Source: JACVRN01 sp036389255
Lineage (GTDB): Bacteria > Acidobacteriota > Blastocatellia > Pyrinomonadales > Pyrinomonadaceae
Direction: 5' to 3'
Length of the DNA: 64,000 bases
Assembly (NCBI GenBank): GCA_036389255.1
Contig: DASVQI010000003.1
Location: 1-64,000 of the forward strand
Shown here piece by piece: positions 16,256 through 24,546 of the stretch. Both the position numbers and the translations under genes were made by a program. Numbering within the stretch: position 1 is the first letter of the stretch; each line of letters begins with the position of its first letter. The notes below the pieces were generated by a model. It did not search any database. It saw nothing but the letters and a program-made list of their open reading frames with translations, and was not told the DNA's origin.

Positions 16256-17914
16256 ATGAACTCCCTAATCTCCTGCTCAAGCCTTAAGATTGAACGCCCC
16301 TCGCGCATCAGAAAAATCACGGCCCTAGCTTTCTCCCTCTCGCTTCTTCTCTTCGCGGTCGCAGCCGCCAGCGTCTCGGCGTACGCAGACGACAACAAGA
16401 CGCGCATACGGGCCGAGCGCGCCCTCAGAGAAGGTGATTTCGAGACGGCTGAGAAGCTCTTTCGTGAGCTTCTCAGTAAAGACGCCGCAGACAAGCCTGC
16501 GCGGCTCGGCCTCAGCTACGCGCTGCTCAAGCGCGGGAGCCTTCAGGACGCATACGACCACGCTGCGCGAGTCATAGCGAACGACCCGCTTTCGGCGCGC
16601 GCGCATGCGCTGCTCGGCTCGTCCATTCTGGCGTCGGGCGATTTCCGCATGGCCGTAGAAGAGTTTCGCACGGCGCTCGAATTAAAGGATAACGACCCTC
16701 TGGCAATAGCGGGCATGGCGCTCGTCAGCTTCTACGAAAATCGTCTGAACGAGAGCCTCGTGGGACTTCGCCGCGCAGTCTTCCTTGACCCGCGCGAGCC
16801 CGACTTCATCTTCAATCTGGCAATCGCGGCGGCGCGCGCAGAGCATTACAAGGAGGCTGCGGACGCTTACGAGCGGTTCCTTGAGATTGCGCCGCGCTAT
16901 GACGAAGACCGTCGCGCACGCATCAAGGGGCTGATAGATTTCCTGCGATACCTTGGCGGACGACGCAGCCTCTACGACGTGGGAGGCGCTGAGCGCGTGG
17001 ACGTTCCGTTTGAAGCGCCGGACGGGCGGCCCATCATACAGGTTCGCATCAACGGGATGCGCGAGCCCTTCCGCTTCGTGCTGGATACGGGCTCGGGAAT
17101 GTGCGTCGTCTCAGACCGCGCGGCCGAGCGGCTGGGGATGAAGCCCGTGGCGCGCGGCGGGATGGCCCGTGGCTTCGGCGGCGGCGGTCGCTTCGAAATC
17201 GTCTATGGCTTTCTCAATTCCATAGAGATTGGCGGCGCTAGGGTCGAGAGCATTCCCGTTTACATTCGCCATTTCTACGACGAGAAGGTTCCTGTTGACG
17301 GCTACATAGGCATCTCCGCGATTGCGAAGTTTCTGACCGTGGTTGATTACGGAACCAGCACCTTCACGCTCGCACGCACGCGCGACGCAGCGCCTCTTTC
17401 CGTCTCAAGTATGGTCTTCAAAAACAGCGACGGAAGGATGCAAGCGCTCCCGGCATCCATTCCGCTTCGCACGACATCGAGCGGATTCCTTTCAAGCGAG
17501 GTGCGGCTGGCCGGTATCGAAAAGCCTCTGAACTTCATCGTTGACACGGGCGCTAGCATCTCCGTCATTTCGGAGAAGCTGATGCGCGGCGATGAGATAA
17601 GCCGCTTCGCTCAGGCCACGAAGATGAAGGTCTTCGGAGCCGCAGGCATAGCGGAGAACGTGGGCATGCTGCTCCTGCCGCGATTGCAGATTGGCCAGCA
17701 CGCCCGCGAAAAAGTTGCCGCAGCAGTCCTTGACTTGGACACGATTAACGAGACGACGGGCTTCACGCAGACAGGCGTGCTGGGCGGGAATTTCCTGCGG
17801 CAGTACCGGCTGACCTTCGACTTCCAGCGAGCGCTTCTGCTGCTTGAGCCAATCAGGAACGAGTCGAATCCGAATGAGCTTCCGTCGAGCGGAAACGTCA
17901 CGCAGCCCCTCTAA
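16256..17914 (+). CDS. TPR protein with two retropepsin-like domains
   Basis: A 552-residue secreted or periplasmic protein with a signal peptide (hydrophobic 21-40, cleavage near AYA-D45). TPR-like helical repeats span about 48-235. Two aspartic protease-like domains follow, each with its own active-site DTG: FVLDTGSG at D277 and FIVDTGAS at D430. Retroviral-type aspartic proteases need two Asp, one per subunit, so a single chain with two DTG lobes could form a pseudo-dimer like pepsin. The TPRs probably bind a partner or substrate. AAGGAAG precedes ATG 16256. The substrate is unknown. Confidence 0.82.
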   Translation: MNSLISCSSLKIERPSRIRKITALAFSLSLLLFAVAAASVSAYADDNKTRIRAERALREGDFETAEKLFRELLSKDAADKPARLGLSYALLKRGSLQDAYDHAARVIANDPLSARAHALLGSSILASGDFRMAVEEFRTALELKDNDPLAIAGMALVSFYENRLNESLVGLRRAVFLDPREPDFIFNLAIAAARAEHYKEAADAYERFLEIAPRYDEDRRARIKGLIDFLRYLGGRRSLYDVGGAERVDVPFEAPDGRPIIQVRINGMREPFRFVLDTGSGMCVVSDRAAERLGMKPVARGGMARGFGGGGRFEIVYGFLNSIEIGGARVESIPVYIRHFYDEKVPVDGYIGISAIAKFLTVVDYGTSTFTLARTRDAAPLSVSSMVFKNSDGRMQALPASIPLRTTSSGFLSSEVRLAGIEKPLNFIVDTGASISVISEKLMRGDEISRFAQATKMKVFGAAGIAENVGMLLLPRLQIGQHAREKVAAAVLDLDTINETTGFTQTGVLGGNFLRQYRLTFDFQRALLLLEPIRNESNPNELPSSGNVTQPL

Positions 17915-17929
17915 CCAAGCGCGAAGACC

Positions 17930-18412
17930 ATGAAGCAGAGCCTTTATCTTGAAACATCCGTGATAGGCGCTTATCTGGACAACGGCGAGCCGTTCCGGCG
18001 CGACCTGACGATTCGCTGGTGGGAGCACGAGCTGCCGGAGTACCGCGCCGTCGTCTCGCCACTCGTGGAGCGCGAGCTTGAGCGCACGCCCGAGCCGCAC
18101 CGCACCGGCTATCTGAAATTAATCAAGCCGCTTGAGCAGGTGGAGCTGACGGACGAAGCCTCCATTCTCGCAGAAGGCTACATCTCGCGCGGCATCTTTC
18201 ATCGCAAGTTCATAGCCGACGCCGTTCACGTCGCGCTCGCATCCTTTCACAAGATAGATTATCTGGTGACGTGGAACTTCGGGCATCTGGCGAACGTGCG
18301 TCGTCAGGCGCGCATACGCCTCTTCAACACAGCCGCAGGCTTCTTCGTCCCGATGATAGTCACGCCGGAGTTCCTTGTTTCGGAAGCCACGGAAAGGGAG
18401 ATTAGTGAGTAG
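17930..18412 (+). CDS. PIN-domain VapC-like toxin
   Basis: A 160-residue PIN-domain nuclease of the subgroup beginning YLETSVIGAYLD. The expected acidic site is E8 (replacing the usual first Asp, as in this subgroup), E48 or E51, and D97 in IADAVHVALAS; TWNFGHLAN holds the fourth position. VapC toxins cleave specific RNAs, often tRNA or rRNA. It starts 15 bp after the TPR-protease gene, and a small candidate antitoxin follows at 18509. The stop codon lies inside a heptad palindrome (18404-18500), so the last residues derive from the repeat. Confidence 0.75.
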   Translation: MKQSLYLETSVIGAYLDNGEPFRRDLTIRWWEHELPEYRAVVSPLVERELERTPEPHRTGYLKLIKPLEQVELTDEASILAEGYISRGIFHRKFIADAVHVALASFHKIDYLVTWNFGHLANVRRQARIRLFNTAAGFFVPMIVTPEFLVSEATEREISE

Positions 18413-18500
18413 TGAATAATAATTAGTAGATGGTGAATGGATAAAAGCAGTTCTTCTATTCATCATTTGCTATTTACTATTCACTACTTACTCTTTACTA
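18404..18500. repeat. Heptad palindrome, GGTGAAT family, toxin-antitoxin gap
   Basis: The left half reads agtgagt-agtgaat-aataatt-agtagat-ggtgaat. The right half (CTATTCATCATTTGCTATTT, then ACTATTCACTACTTACTC) is its approximate inverse. It begins inside the last codons of the PIN gene and ends 8 nt before the ATG of the downstream small gene. It occupies the whole intergenic space of the pair. Confidence 0.8.
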
Positions 18501-18508
18501 TTCTAAAC

Positions 18509-18742
18509 ATGTACCGCAAGCCAAGATTTCTGGAAGTGCTTCACGAGATTCGTGAAGAGATGTCGCGTGAAGCGGACTATGACGTTGACCTCTTCATGGA
18601 GATGGTGCGTTCCAACAGAAAGCCGCATCATGGGCCGGAGCGTAACATCAGAGGCTTTCGCAGCCGCGCGCCTCGCAACAGTGAAGAGAGCGAAGTCCAG
18701 TCTACAACTTCTCATAGACGAAAGAGACGCGTTGCGAGATAA
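18509..18742 (+). CDS. Small protein, candidate antitoxin for the PIN toxin
   Basis: 77 residues beginning MYRKPRFLEVLHEIREEMSR, a charged amphipathic N-terminus with an acidic middle (ADYDVDLFMEMVRSN) and a basic Ser/Arg-rich tail. Small proteins that begin with a Leu/Ile/Glu-rich EIRE helix are common partners of this PIN subgroup. The assignment rests on that pattern and on adjacency. The ribosome binding site is poor because the palindrome ends just upstream. From about 18650 the next reading frame over also looks protein-like (SEAFAAARLATVKRA), so a frameshift near the middle cannot be excluded. Confidence 0.55.
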   Translation: MYRKPRFLEVLHEIREEMSREADYDVDLFMEMVRSNRKPHHGPERNIRGFRSRAPRNSEESEVQSTTSHRRKRRVAR

Positions 18743-18817
18743 TGCGTGCGTCTCTTCTATCATGTCGGTTAAAATAAAAGCTCATTGCCGAATACATTGA
18801 TTAATAGCTCTTCTGTC

Positions 18818-19606
18818 ATGGACGTAACGTTTGAGACCATCGGACTCGAAGTCCCGAGCGAGAAAGCTTTCAATCATCTGGCGGAGCGCGCCGGTGACCA
18901 AGGCGAGCCGACGCAGCTTACTCGTCGCGGCGCAGTGCTGCACGGGCGCTGCTGGAAACTGGGCGAAGGCTTAGAAGTCTGGACTGTGCTTTACGAATCG
19001 GGCACGGGCGATATCTTTTACGCGGATTGTCGTCCGGGCTTTCGCGCACGCTACACTCAGCGCATAAGCCCTTGGGCGCTGACGGAGTATGACGAAGAGG
19101 GCGAAGCCGTGGTTCATGGATACTGCGACGGCACGGACACGGAAGTCCTCTTCGAGTTGCAGAACCTGACAGAAGTCGGAACCGCAGGCTTCCGGGCGCA
19201 GGAGCTTTACGTCGGCCTGTGTGGTCTTGCTTACAGGGCGCGCGTTTGCCAGAGGGTGCGAGGCGTACGCTGGGAGCCGCTTGAGAGAGCCGCGCCTCAA
19301 CGAGCGGCGCACGAGAACGACTGGAGCCTGACGGGCCGCATCATTGCCTTCAAGCCGCTCAGGAATCCCATTTCGGGTAACGAGCTTTACTGGGTTTACC
19401 TAGACCTTGAGCGGCTCAAGCTGGAAGTCCTGGTCAATCGCAGGGCTCTGCGCGGCGGGCCTCTGACAACGGGCGCGACTCTTTCCGCAGAAGTCTGGCT
19501 ACAGGGACACGTGCTGGACGAGCGCGCATTGCGCTCGCGCTACGAGGGAGCCGACCGCGCCCTCTCCATAAGCGATTACTGGCTCGGCCTGAGACGAAGA
19601 AACTGA
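18818..19606 (+). CDS. Protein of unknown function
   Basis: A 262-residue soluble protein that I do not recognise. It is beta-rich with many aromatic and acidic residues, has no signal peptide or membrane segment, and contains three Cys (GRCWKLG, YADCRPGF, GYCDGTD) that may or may not be metal ligands. The C-terminal third (GRIIAFKPLRNPISGNELYWVYLDLERLKLEVLVNR) looks like a small OB- or SH3-like barrel. The ATG at 18818 is assumed; an upstream TTG at 18785 is less likely. A heptad palindrome follows the stop. Confidence 0.65.
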   Translation: MDVTFETIGLEVPSEKAFNHLAERAGDQGEPTQLTRRGAVLHGRCWKLGEGLEVWTVLYESGTGDIFYADCRPGFRARYTQRISPWALTEYDEEGEAVVHGYCDGTDTEVLFELQNLTEVGTAGFRAQELYVGLCGLAYRARVCQRVRGVRWEPLERAAPQRAAHENDWSLTGRIIAFKPLRNPISGNELYWVYLDLERLKLEVLVNRRALRGGPLTTGATLSAEVWLQGHVLDERALRSRYEGADRALSISDYWLGLRRRN

Positions 19607-19609
19607 AAT

Positions 19610-19692
19610 AGTTTTCAGTCTTCAGTTTTCAGTTTTCAGCAAGAAGATACGACTTGCTTTTTCTGAGAACTGAGAACTGAGAACTGAAAACT
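19610..19692. repeat. Heptad palindrome, AGTTTTC family
   Basis: The left arm is four 7-nt units agttttc-agtcttc-agttttc-agttttc. The right arm is gagaact repeated three times, then gaaaact. The arms are mutual inverses around a 25-nt loop. It starts 4 nt after a stop codon and ends 8 nt before the transglycosylase ATG. Confidence 0.88.
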
Positions 19693-19700
19693 GGTCTTTA

Positions 19701-20351
19701 ATGAAACGCCGCGTCCTGTTTATCTTAATCCTCCTTGTTGTCCTCATCACGGCAGGTCTCTACTTCTTCAACCAGTACTGGATTCATCGCTACGACGCTC
19801 TGATAGAGCGGCAGGCGAACATCTATCGTCTAGACCCAGACCTCGTCTGGAGCGTCATCTACGAAGAGACCTACTTTCGTCCATGGAAGATTGGAGCGGA
19901 CGCAGAGATTGGGCTGATGCAGGTCACGCCTGCGGTCGGGCGCGAGTGGGCCGCGCAGACGGGCATGCGAGAGCTTGAGCGACAGATGGCCGCAGACCCT
20001 CAGAGCCTCTTGCGTGACCCGGAAAAGAATATTCAGATTGGCTGCTGGTATCTGGAGAAGTTTTACGAGCAGTACAGGGATGTTCCCGGCACTGAAGCTC
20101 GCATGATTGCGGGCTACAACGCGGGGCCGACGCGCGTCTCCGACTGGAGCCGCTCCGCGCAGGGCGGCGGTCGCAACCTCTCCGAGGCGGAGTTCATCAA
20201 CAACATCAACATCGCTTCGACTAAGAATTACGTCACTTCCATACTTGAGCGCTATCGCTCTTTGAAGAGCAGGCGGGCGCGGGCCACCAGCCGGTTGGAT
20301 AAGAATCGCACGCGCCCGGCGCGAGCAGGTCTGGAGACTGTCCGGTCGTGA
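19701..20351 (+). CDS. Lytic transglycosylase (SLT domain)
   Basis: A 216-residue protein with a single N-terminal membrane anchor or signal (VLFILILLVVLITAGLYFF) and a family 1 transglycosylase domain. Catalytic Glu is E56 in WSVIYEETYF. The family motifs GLMQVTPAVG, IQIGCWYLEKF and MIAGYNAGPTRVSDW are all present. It cleaves peptidoglycan glycan strands to anhydro-muropeptides. The basic C-terminal tail (KSRRARATSRLDKNRTRPAR) is extra to the fold. Its stop overlaps the GTG start of the MFS gene by 4 nt, so the two are translated together. Confidence 0.88.
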   Translation: MKRRVLFILILLVVLITAGLYFFNQYWIHRYDALIERQANIYRLDPDLVWSVIYEETYFRPWKIGADAEIGLMQVTPAVGREWAAQTGMRELERQMAADPQSLLRDPEKNIQIGCWYLEKFYEQYRDVPGTEARMIAGYNAGPTRVSDWSRSAQGGGRNLSEAEFINNINIASTKNYVTSILERYRSLKSRRARATSRLDKNRTRPARAGLETVRS

Positions 20352-21715
20352 CCTACCGGCAGCTTCTGAAGGAGAACCCGGACTTTCGCCGCCTGTGGAC
20401 GGGTCAGGTCGTTTCGGAGATAGGCGACTGGCTCAACAACATAGCCGTGCTGGCGCTGGCTGTTCAGGCTGCGGGTGCCGGACGGCAGGGCCGCGCGCTC
20501 GCCATCTACGCCATAGCCCGCCACCTTCCGCTCTTTCTCTTTGGCCCAATAGCGGGCGTCGTCGTTGACCGCATGGAGAGACGCCGCGTGATGATACTCG
20601 CGGACATCACGCGCGCCCTGCTGGCTCTCGGATTTCTGCTGGCCGGAACCTTCGCGGCCCTGCCCGTCATCTACACGGTCGGGGCGACTCTGTTCGCCGT
20701 CTCCGCCTTCTTCAATGCGGCCAAGCGCGCAAGCATCCCCACGCTGGTTCAAAACGGGGACGAGCTGCTCGCGGCCAACTCTCTGTCTGCTTCCACGACC
20801 GCCGCGACCATCGCCATCGGCTCCGCGCTCGGCGGCATGGTAGCCACCTTCATAGGCCGCAACACCGTCTTCATACTGAACGCCCTGACCTTTCTCCTCT
20901 CAGCCGAGATGATTCGACGCATACGCACGACAGGCGGGAAGAGTGAAAATGCCCTGAAGGGCGTTGATGAAAGCTCTGCTATTGAGGCCGCACGCTTGGA
21001 TGAGCGCCGGTCTTCAAGGCCCCGCCGCCTTTCTCCCGTCAAAGCTCTGCGGCGCGCGGTCACAGAGTTTCGTGATGGCCTGAGCTATGTGGGGCGAGTG
21101 CATGTGCTGTGGGCCATCTTCGTGGTCGCGGCCGGGTGGGGCTTCGGCAACGGCGTCGCGCGTGCGCTTTACAGCATCTTCGGCGCACAGTTGGGCGAGC
21201 GAGCGGCATACGGATTGGTCGAGCGCCCCACGGACTTCGGCATCTCCGTCCTCTTTGTGGCGATGGGCGTCGGCGGAGTCTTGGGAGCGCCGCTTGCGCG
21301 CCGCTTCAACGCGGGTTCGAGCGAGAGCATGGGGGCGCGCATGGGCCGCTCCATGATTTTTGACGGGGCCGGTCTGCTGGTCTTCAGCCTGATGCCCTCA
21401 CTGTGGGGAGCCGCGTTGGTGCTGGTGCTGCGCGAGATAAACTTCGCCATCTGGTGGACGGCGCAGCAGACAATCATGATGAGCCGCACGGAGAACGCTT
21501 TCGCGGGACGCATCTTCGCTTCGTACGAGACTCTGACGACGCTCATGATGGTCGGCTCTATGCTCGCGGCGGGCTTCGCGGCTGACCGCTACGGCATCAG
21601 GCCCGTAGCAGCCTGCGGCGGCATAGTCATCTCTCTCTCGGGCCTAACATGGTTCGTCTTGCGCTTCAGAGAGAGACGGCGGGACGCTTTGACGGATGTT
21701 CACGCGTCAAGGTAA
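20348..21715 (+). CDS. MFS transporter (EntS-like exporter)
   Basis: A 455-residue 12-TM carrier of the EntS/MFS_3 type. The N-terminal LWTGQVVSEIGDWLNNIAVL and the loop 2-3 motif GVVVDRMERRRVMILADITRAL are typical. A charged cytoplasmic loop (about 195-240) separates the two six-helix halves. Export of a small molecule or siderophore is the usual role; the substrate is unknown. Start GTG 20348 overlaps the transglycosylase stop (GTGA). The coupling hints at export of a wall-derived product, but that is speculative. Confidence 0.85.
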   Translation: MTYRQLLKENPDFRRLWTGQVVSEIGDWLNNIAVLALAVQAAGAGRQGRALAIYAIARHLPLFLFGPIAGVVVDRMERRRVMILADITRALLALGFLLAGTFAALPVIYTVGATLFAVSAFFNAAKRASIPTLVQNGDELLAANSLSASTTAATIAIGSALGGMVATFIGRNTVFILNALTFLLSAEMIRRIRTTGGKSENALKGVDESSAIEAARLDERRSSRPRRLSPVKALRRAVTEFRDGLSYVGRVHVLWAIFVVAAGWGFGNGVARALYSIFGAQLGERAAYGLVERPTDFGISVLFVAMGVGGVLGAPLARRFNAGSSESMGARMGRSMIFDGAGLLVFSLMPSLWGAALVLVLREINFAIWWTAQQTIMMSRTENAFAGRIFASYETLTTLMMVGSMLAAGFAADRYGIRPVAACGGIVISLSGLTWFVLRFRERRRDALTDVHASR

Positions 21716-21739
21716 GCAAGGAATTTCACCTTTGCCGGA

Positions 21740-23116
21740 ATGAGTTTTGAGATGAAGACAACTCTTTATTGTGCGCGGCGGGTTCTGCCAAAAGGCGCGG
21801 ACGCGATTGAAGACGGCGCTGTGGCCGTTGAAGGCCCGACGATTCAAGCCGTAGGCCCTCGCGCTGCTCTCATTGAGAAGTACCCTGCGGCTTCTGTCGA
21901 AGATTTCGGAGAGGCCGTCATCATGCCGGGCTTCGTCAACGCCCATTCGCATCTGGAGTTGACGGCCATGCGCGGCTTTCTTGAGCGCGAGGAAGGGAAC
22001 TTCACGGCATGGCTGGTAAAGCTGACGCTCGCAAGGCTCAATCGAATGACGCCCGAAGACCTGTACGTTTCCGCCGCGTGGGGAGCGGTGGAGGCCGCGC
22101 GCGCGGGCGTCACCATGCTGGCGGACGCGAGCGACTCTGCCAGCGCCAGCATGCGCGCGCTCAACGACGTGGGGTTGCGCGGCATAGTTTATCAGGAGTC
22201 GTTCGGGCCTGACCCGCGACTGGCGCGTGAGAATTTCGAGAAGCTTAGAGAGAAGATTTCCGTCCTGCGCTCGTTTGAGACGGAGCTTGTGCGCGCGGGC
22301 GTCTCGCCTCACGCCGTCTATACCGTCAGCGCCCCACAGCTCGAATTGCTGACGGGCTTTGCGCTGGACGAAAAACTTCCCCTGATGATGCACGCGGCGG
22401 AGTCGGAGGCGGAAGACCTGCTTGTCCGGGAAGGGACGGGGCCGTTCGCGGACAATCTAGCGCTGCGCGGAATAGAATGGCGTGCGCCGCGCATCTCCGT
22501 CATAGAGTATCTGGAAAAAGTCGGCGTCCTGCGTGCCCGACCGCTACTGGCCCACTGCATACGCACGAGTGAGGCGGACATAGAGAGAATCGTCAAAGCC
22601 GACGCTGGCATCGCTCACTGTCCCAAATCGAACGCCAAGCTGGGCCACGGCCGGGCCCCCTTCGCGGCCTTTCTCAACAAGGGCGCCCGCGTCGGCCTTG
22701 GCAGCGATTCCGTGGCCAGCAACAACCTCTGCGACATGATTGAGGAAGCACGCTTCGCTGCGCTTCTCTCTCGCGCTTCGGGCGACAGGCTTGAATCGGG
22801 CGAGATGGCGGGCGCGCCTGAAGCCCTCATGGCCGCCACATACGGAGGCGCGCGCGCCACACGCTTGGACGGCCTGACGGGCGAGCTTAGCGCGGGCTTG
22901 CAGGCAGACCTCGTCGTAGTTAATCTCGGAGCCGCGCATCAACGGCCCGTTTACGACGCGGAGAGCGCGCTGGTCTTCAGCTCTTCGGCGCGCGACGTTC
23001 TCTTGACGGTCGTGGCGGGCAGGGAAGTCTTTCGCATGGGACGCGTCCTGACAATAGACGAGGAGCGATTGAGCGCGCGCATCTCAGAGATTCGGGAGAA
23101 ACTGGCCGACGGTTGA
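21740..23116 (+). CDS. Amidohydrolase, TRZ/ATZ deaminase type
   Basis: A 458-residue metal-dependent hydrolase with the TIM-barrel amidohydrolase motifs: metal-binding HxH in MPGFVNAHSHLELTAM, His in LLAHCIRTSE, the substrate region HCPKSNAKLGHG, and catalytic Asp in VGLGSDSVASNN. The family includes chlorohydrolases, guanine and S-adenosylhomocysteine deaminases and the aminodeoxyfutalosine deaminase MqnX of the alternative menaquinone pathway. MqnX is plausible for Acidobacteria, but no mqn gene is nearby, so the substrate is left open. ATG 21740 or 21752 could be the start. Confidence 0.8.
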   Translation: MSFEMKTTLYCARRVLPKGADAIEDGAVAVEGPTIQAVGPRAALIEKYPAASVEDFGEAVIMPGFVNAHSHLELTAMRGFLEREEGNFTAWLVKLTLARLNRMTPEDLYVSAAWGAVEAARAGVTMLADASDSASASMRALNDVGLRGIVYQESFGPDPRLARENFEKLREKISVLRSFETELVRAGVSPHAVYTVSAPQLELLTGFALDEKLPLMMHAAESEAEDLLVREGTGPFADNLALRGIEWRAPRISVIEYLEKVGVLRARPLLAHCIRTSEADIERIVKADAGIAHCPKSNAKLGHGRAPFAAFLNKGARVGLGSDSVASNNLCDMIEEARFAALLSRASGDRLESGEMAGAPEALMAATYGGARATRLDGLTGELSAGLQADLVVVNLGAAHQRPVYDAESALVFSSSARDVLLTVVAGREVFRMGRVLTIDEERLSARISEIREKLADG

Positions 23117-23182
23117 CGGGGGCCGGATAGAAAGTGAGCAGTCCGGCTCTTCTTTCATACGGCGGACTTTGCTTGGATAGCT

Positions 23183-24430
23183 ATGAACATACTGGTGCTG
23201 AATTGCGGAAGCTCTTCGATACGGTTTCAACTGATAGAGACGGACGTTGAGCAGATTGCCGGGAACACAGACCGTAGGCTCGCTCGCGGCCATCTTGAGC
23301 GCATAGGCGGCGAGGCCGTTGTCACCCTGCACGCTGCGGGGCGCGAGCCCGAAAGAATAACGGCGCAGCTCAGGGACGTTCGCGCTGCGGTCGAGTTCAT
23401 AATTCGTTGGGCCTGCTCAGAGGCTTCCGGCATCAGCGAAGTCCAATCGGTCGCGGACATACACGCCGTGGGCCACAGGGTCGTACACGGCGGCGAGCGC
23501 TTCACGCATTCCGTCCTCATCACGGATGACGTGCTGAGGGGCATAAAGGACTGCATAGACCTCGCGCCCCTGCACAATCCCGCGAACATCAAGGGGATAG
23601 TTGCCTCGCGGGAAGTTCTGGGAGCGGGCTTGCCGCAGGCCGCCGTCTTTGACACGGCTTTTCACCAGAGCCTGCCGGAACGCGCTTTCCTCTACGCGCT
23701 GCCTTACCAGTTCTACAGACGCCACCGCATACGGCGCTACGGCTTTCACGGCACGTCGCATCGTTACGTGGCTTATCGCTACCGGCAGCTTCTGGGCATC
23801 AAGCGGGAAGAGACAAACGTCATCACGCTGCATCTGGGCAACGGCTGCTCTGCCGCAGCCATAAAAGGCGGCGATTCCATAGATACGTCCATGGGACTGA
23901 CCCCGCTAGAAGGTCTGGTGATGGGCACTCGCTCAGGCGACATAGACCCCGCGATAGTTGATTTCGTCTCTGCCAAGGAAGGTCTGTCGCCTCAGGAGGT
24001 AGAGACGCTGCTCAACAAGCAGTCGGGCCTGATTGGCATCTCGGGCCTGACCAACGACATGCGCGAGCTGCTGGCAGAAGCCGTAGAGAACAACGACCGG
24101 CGAGCGCGGCTGGCTATAGAAATCTTCTGCTACCGCGCGAAGAAGTACATAGGCGCTTACCTCGCGGCTATGGGCGGGGCCGACGCGCTAGTCTTCACAG
24201 GCGGCATAGGCGAAAATTCCCCTGACGTCCGCGCGCTCATCTGTGATGACTTAGGCTGGCTCGGACTTGAGCTGGACGAGGAGCAGAACCTCTCGCACAC
24301 GCTCGGACGCGAAGGACTCATCAGCCGCGAAGGCTCGCGTCTTTCGGCCTACGTGATTCCCACGGACGAAGAGCTGCTGATTGCGCGCGACACTGTACGC
24401 TCGGTTCGCGGCATCCCCCAGCGATTCTGA
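23183..24430 (+). CDS. ackA: Acetate kinase
   Basis: A 415-residue cytosolic kinase that interconverts acetyl phosphate plus ADP and acetate plus ATP. Signature 1 is LVLNCGSSSIRFQLI and signature 2 is YGFHGTSHRYVA. The phosphate/adenosine loops HLGNGCSAAAIKGG and VFTGGIGENSPDVRA are intact, as are the catalytic Glu/Arg region (GHRVVHGG) and FDTAFHQSLPE. The usual partner gene pta (phosphotransacetylase) is not adjacent, so acetyl phosphate may be supplied from elsewhere or by a phosphoketolase. Confidence 0.95.
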   Translation: MNILVLNCGSSSIRFQLIETDVEQIAGNTDRRLARGHLERIGGEAVVTLHAAGREPERITAQLRDVRAAVEFIIRWACSEASGISEVQSVADIHAVGHRVVHGGERFTHSVLITDDVLRGIKDCIDLAPLHNPANIKGIVASREVLGAGLPQAAVFDTAFHQSLPERAFLYALPYQFYRRHRIRRYGFHGTSHRYVAYRYRQLLGIKREETNVITLHLGNGCSAAAIKGGDSIDTSMGLTPLEGLVMGTRSGDIDPAIVDFVSAKEGLSPQEVETLLNKQSGLIGISGLTNDMRELLAEAVENNDRRARLAIEIFCYRAKKYIGAYLAAMGGADALVFTGGIGENSPDVRALICDDLGWLGLELDEEQNLSHTLGREGLISREGSRLSAYVIPTDEELLIARDTVRSVRGIPQRF

Positions 24431-24546
24431 AAACTGCTCTTGTGCAACTTTGTGCCGGGGGCTGCGTTCTAAGCTTCGGGCGTGCCGTGCTCTCCCTTTT
24501 GTGTCAGGCCGCTCGTGAAAACAGTTAGAATCGGAGGGCGTTTGTG

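Noticed and set aside
18552..18800. Alternative frame over the candidate antitoxin
   Set aside because: It lacks a sensible start and loses the conserved N-terminus; kept only as a hint of a possible frameshift.
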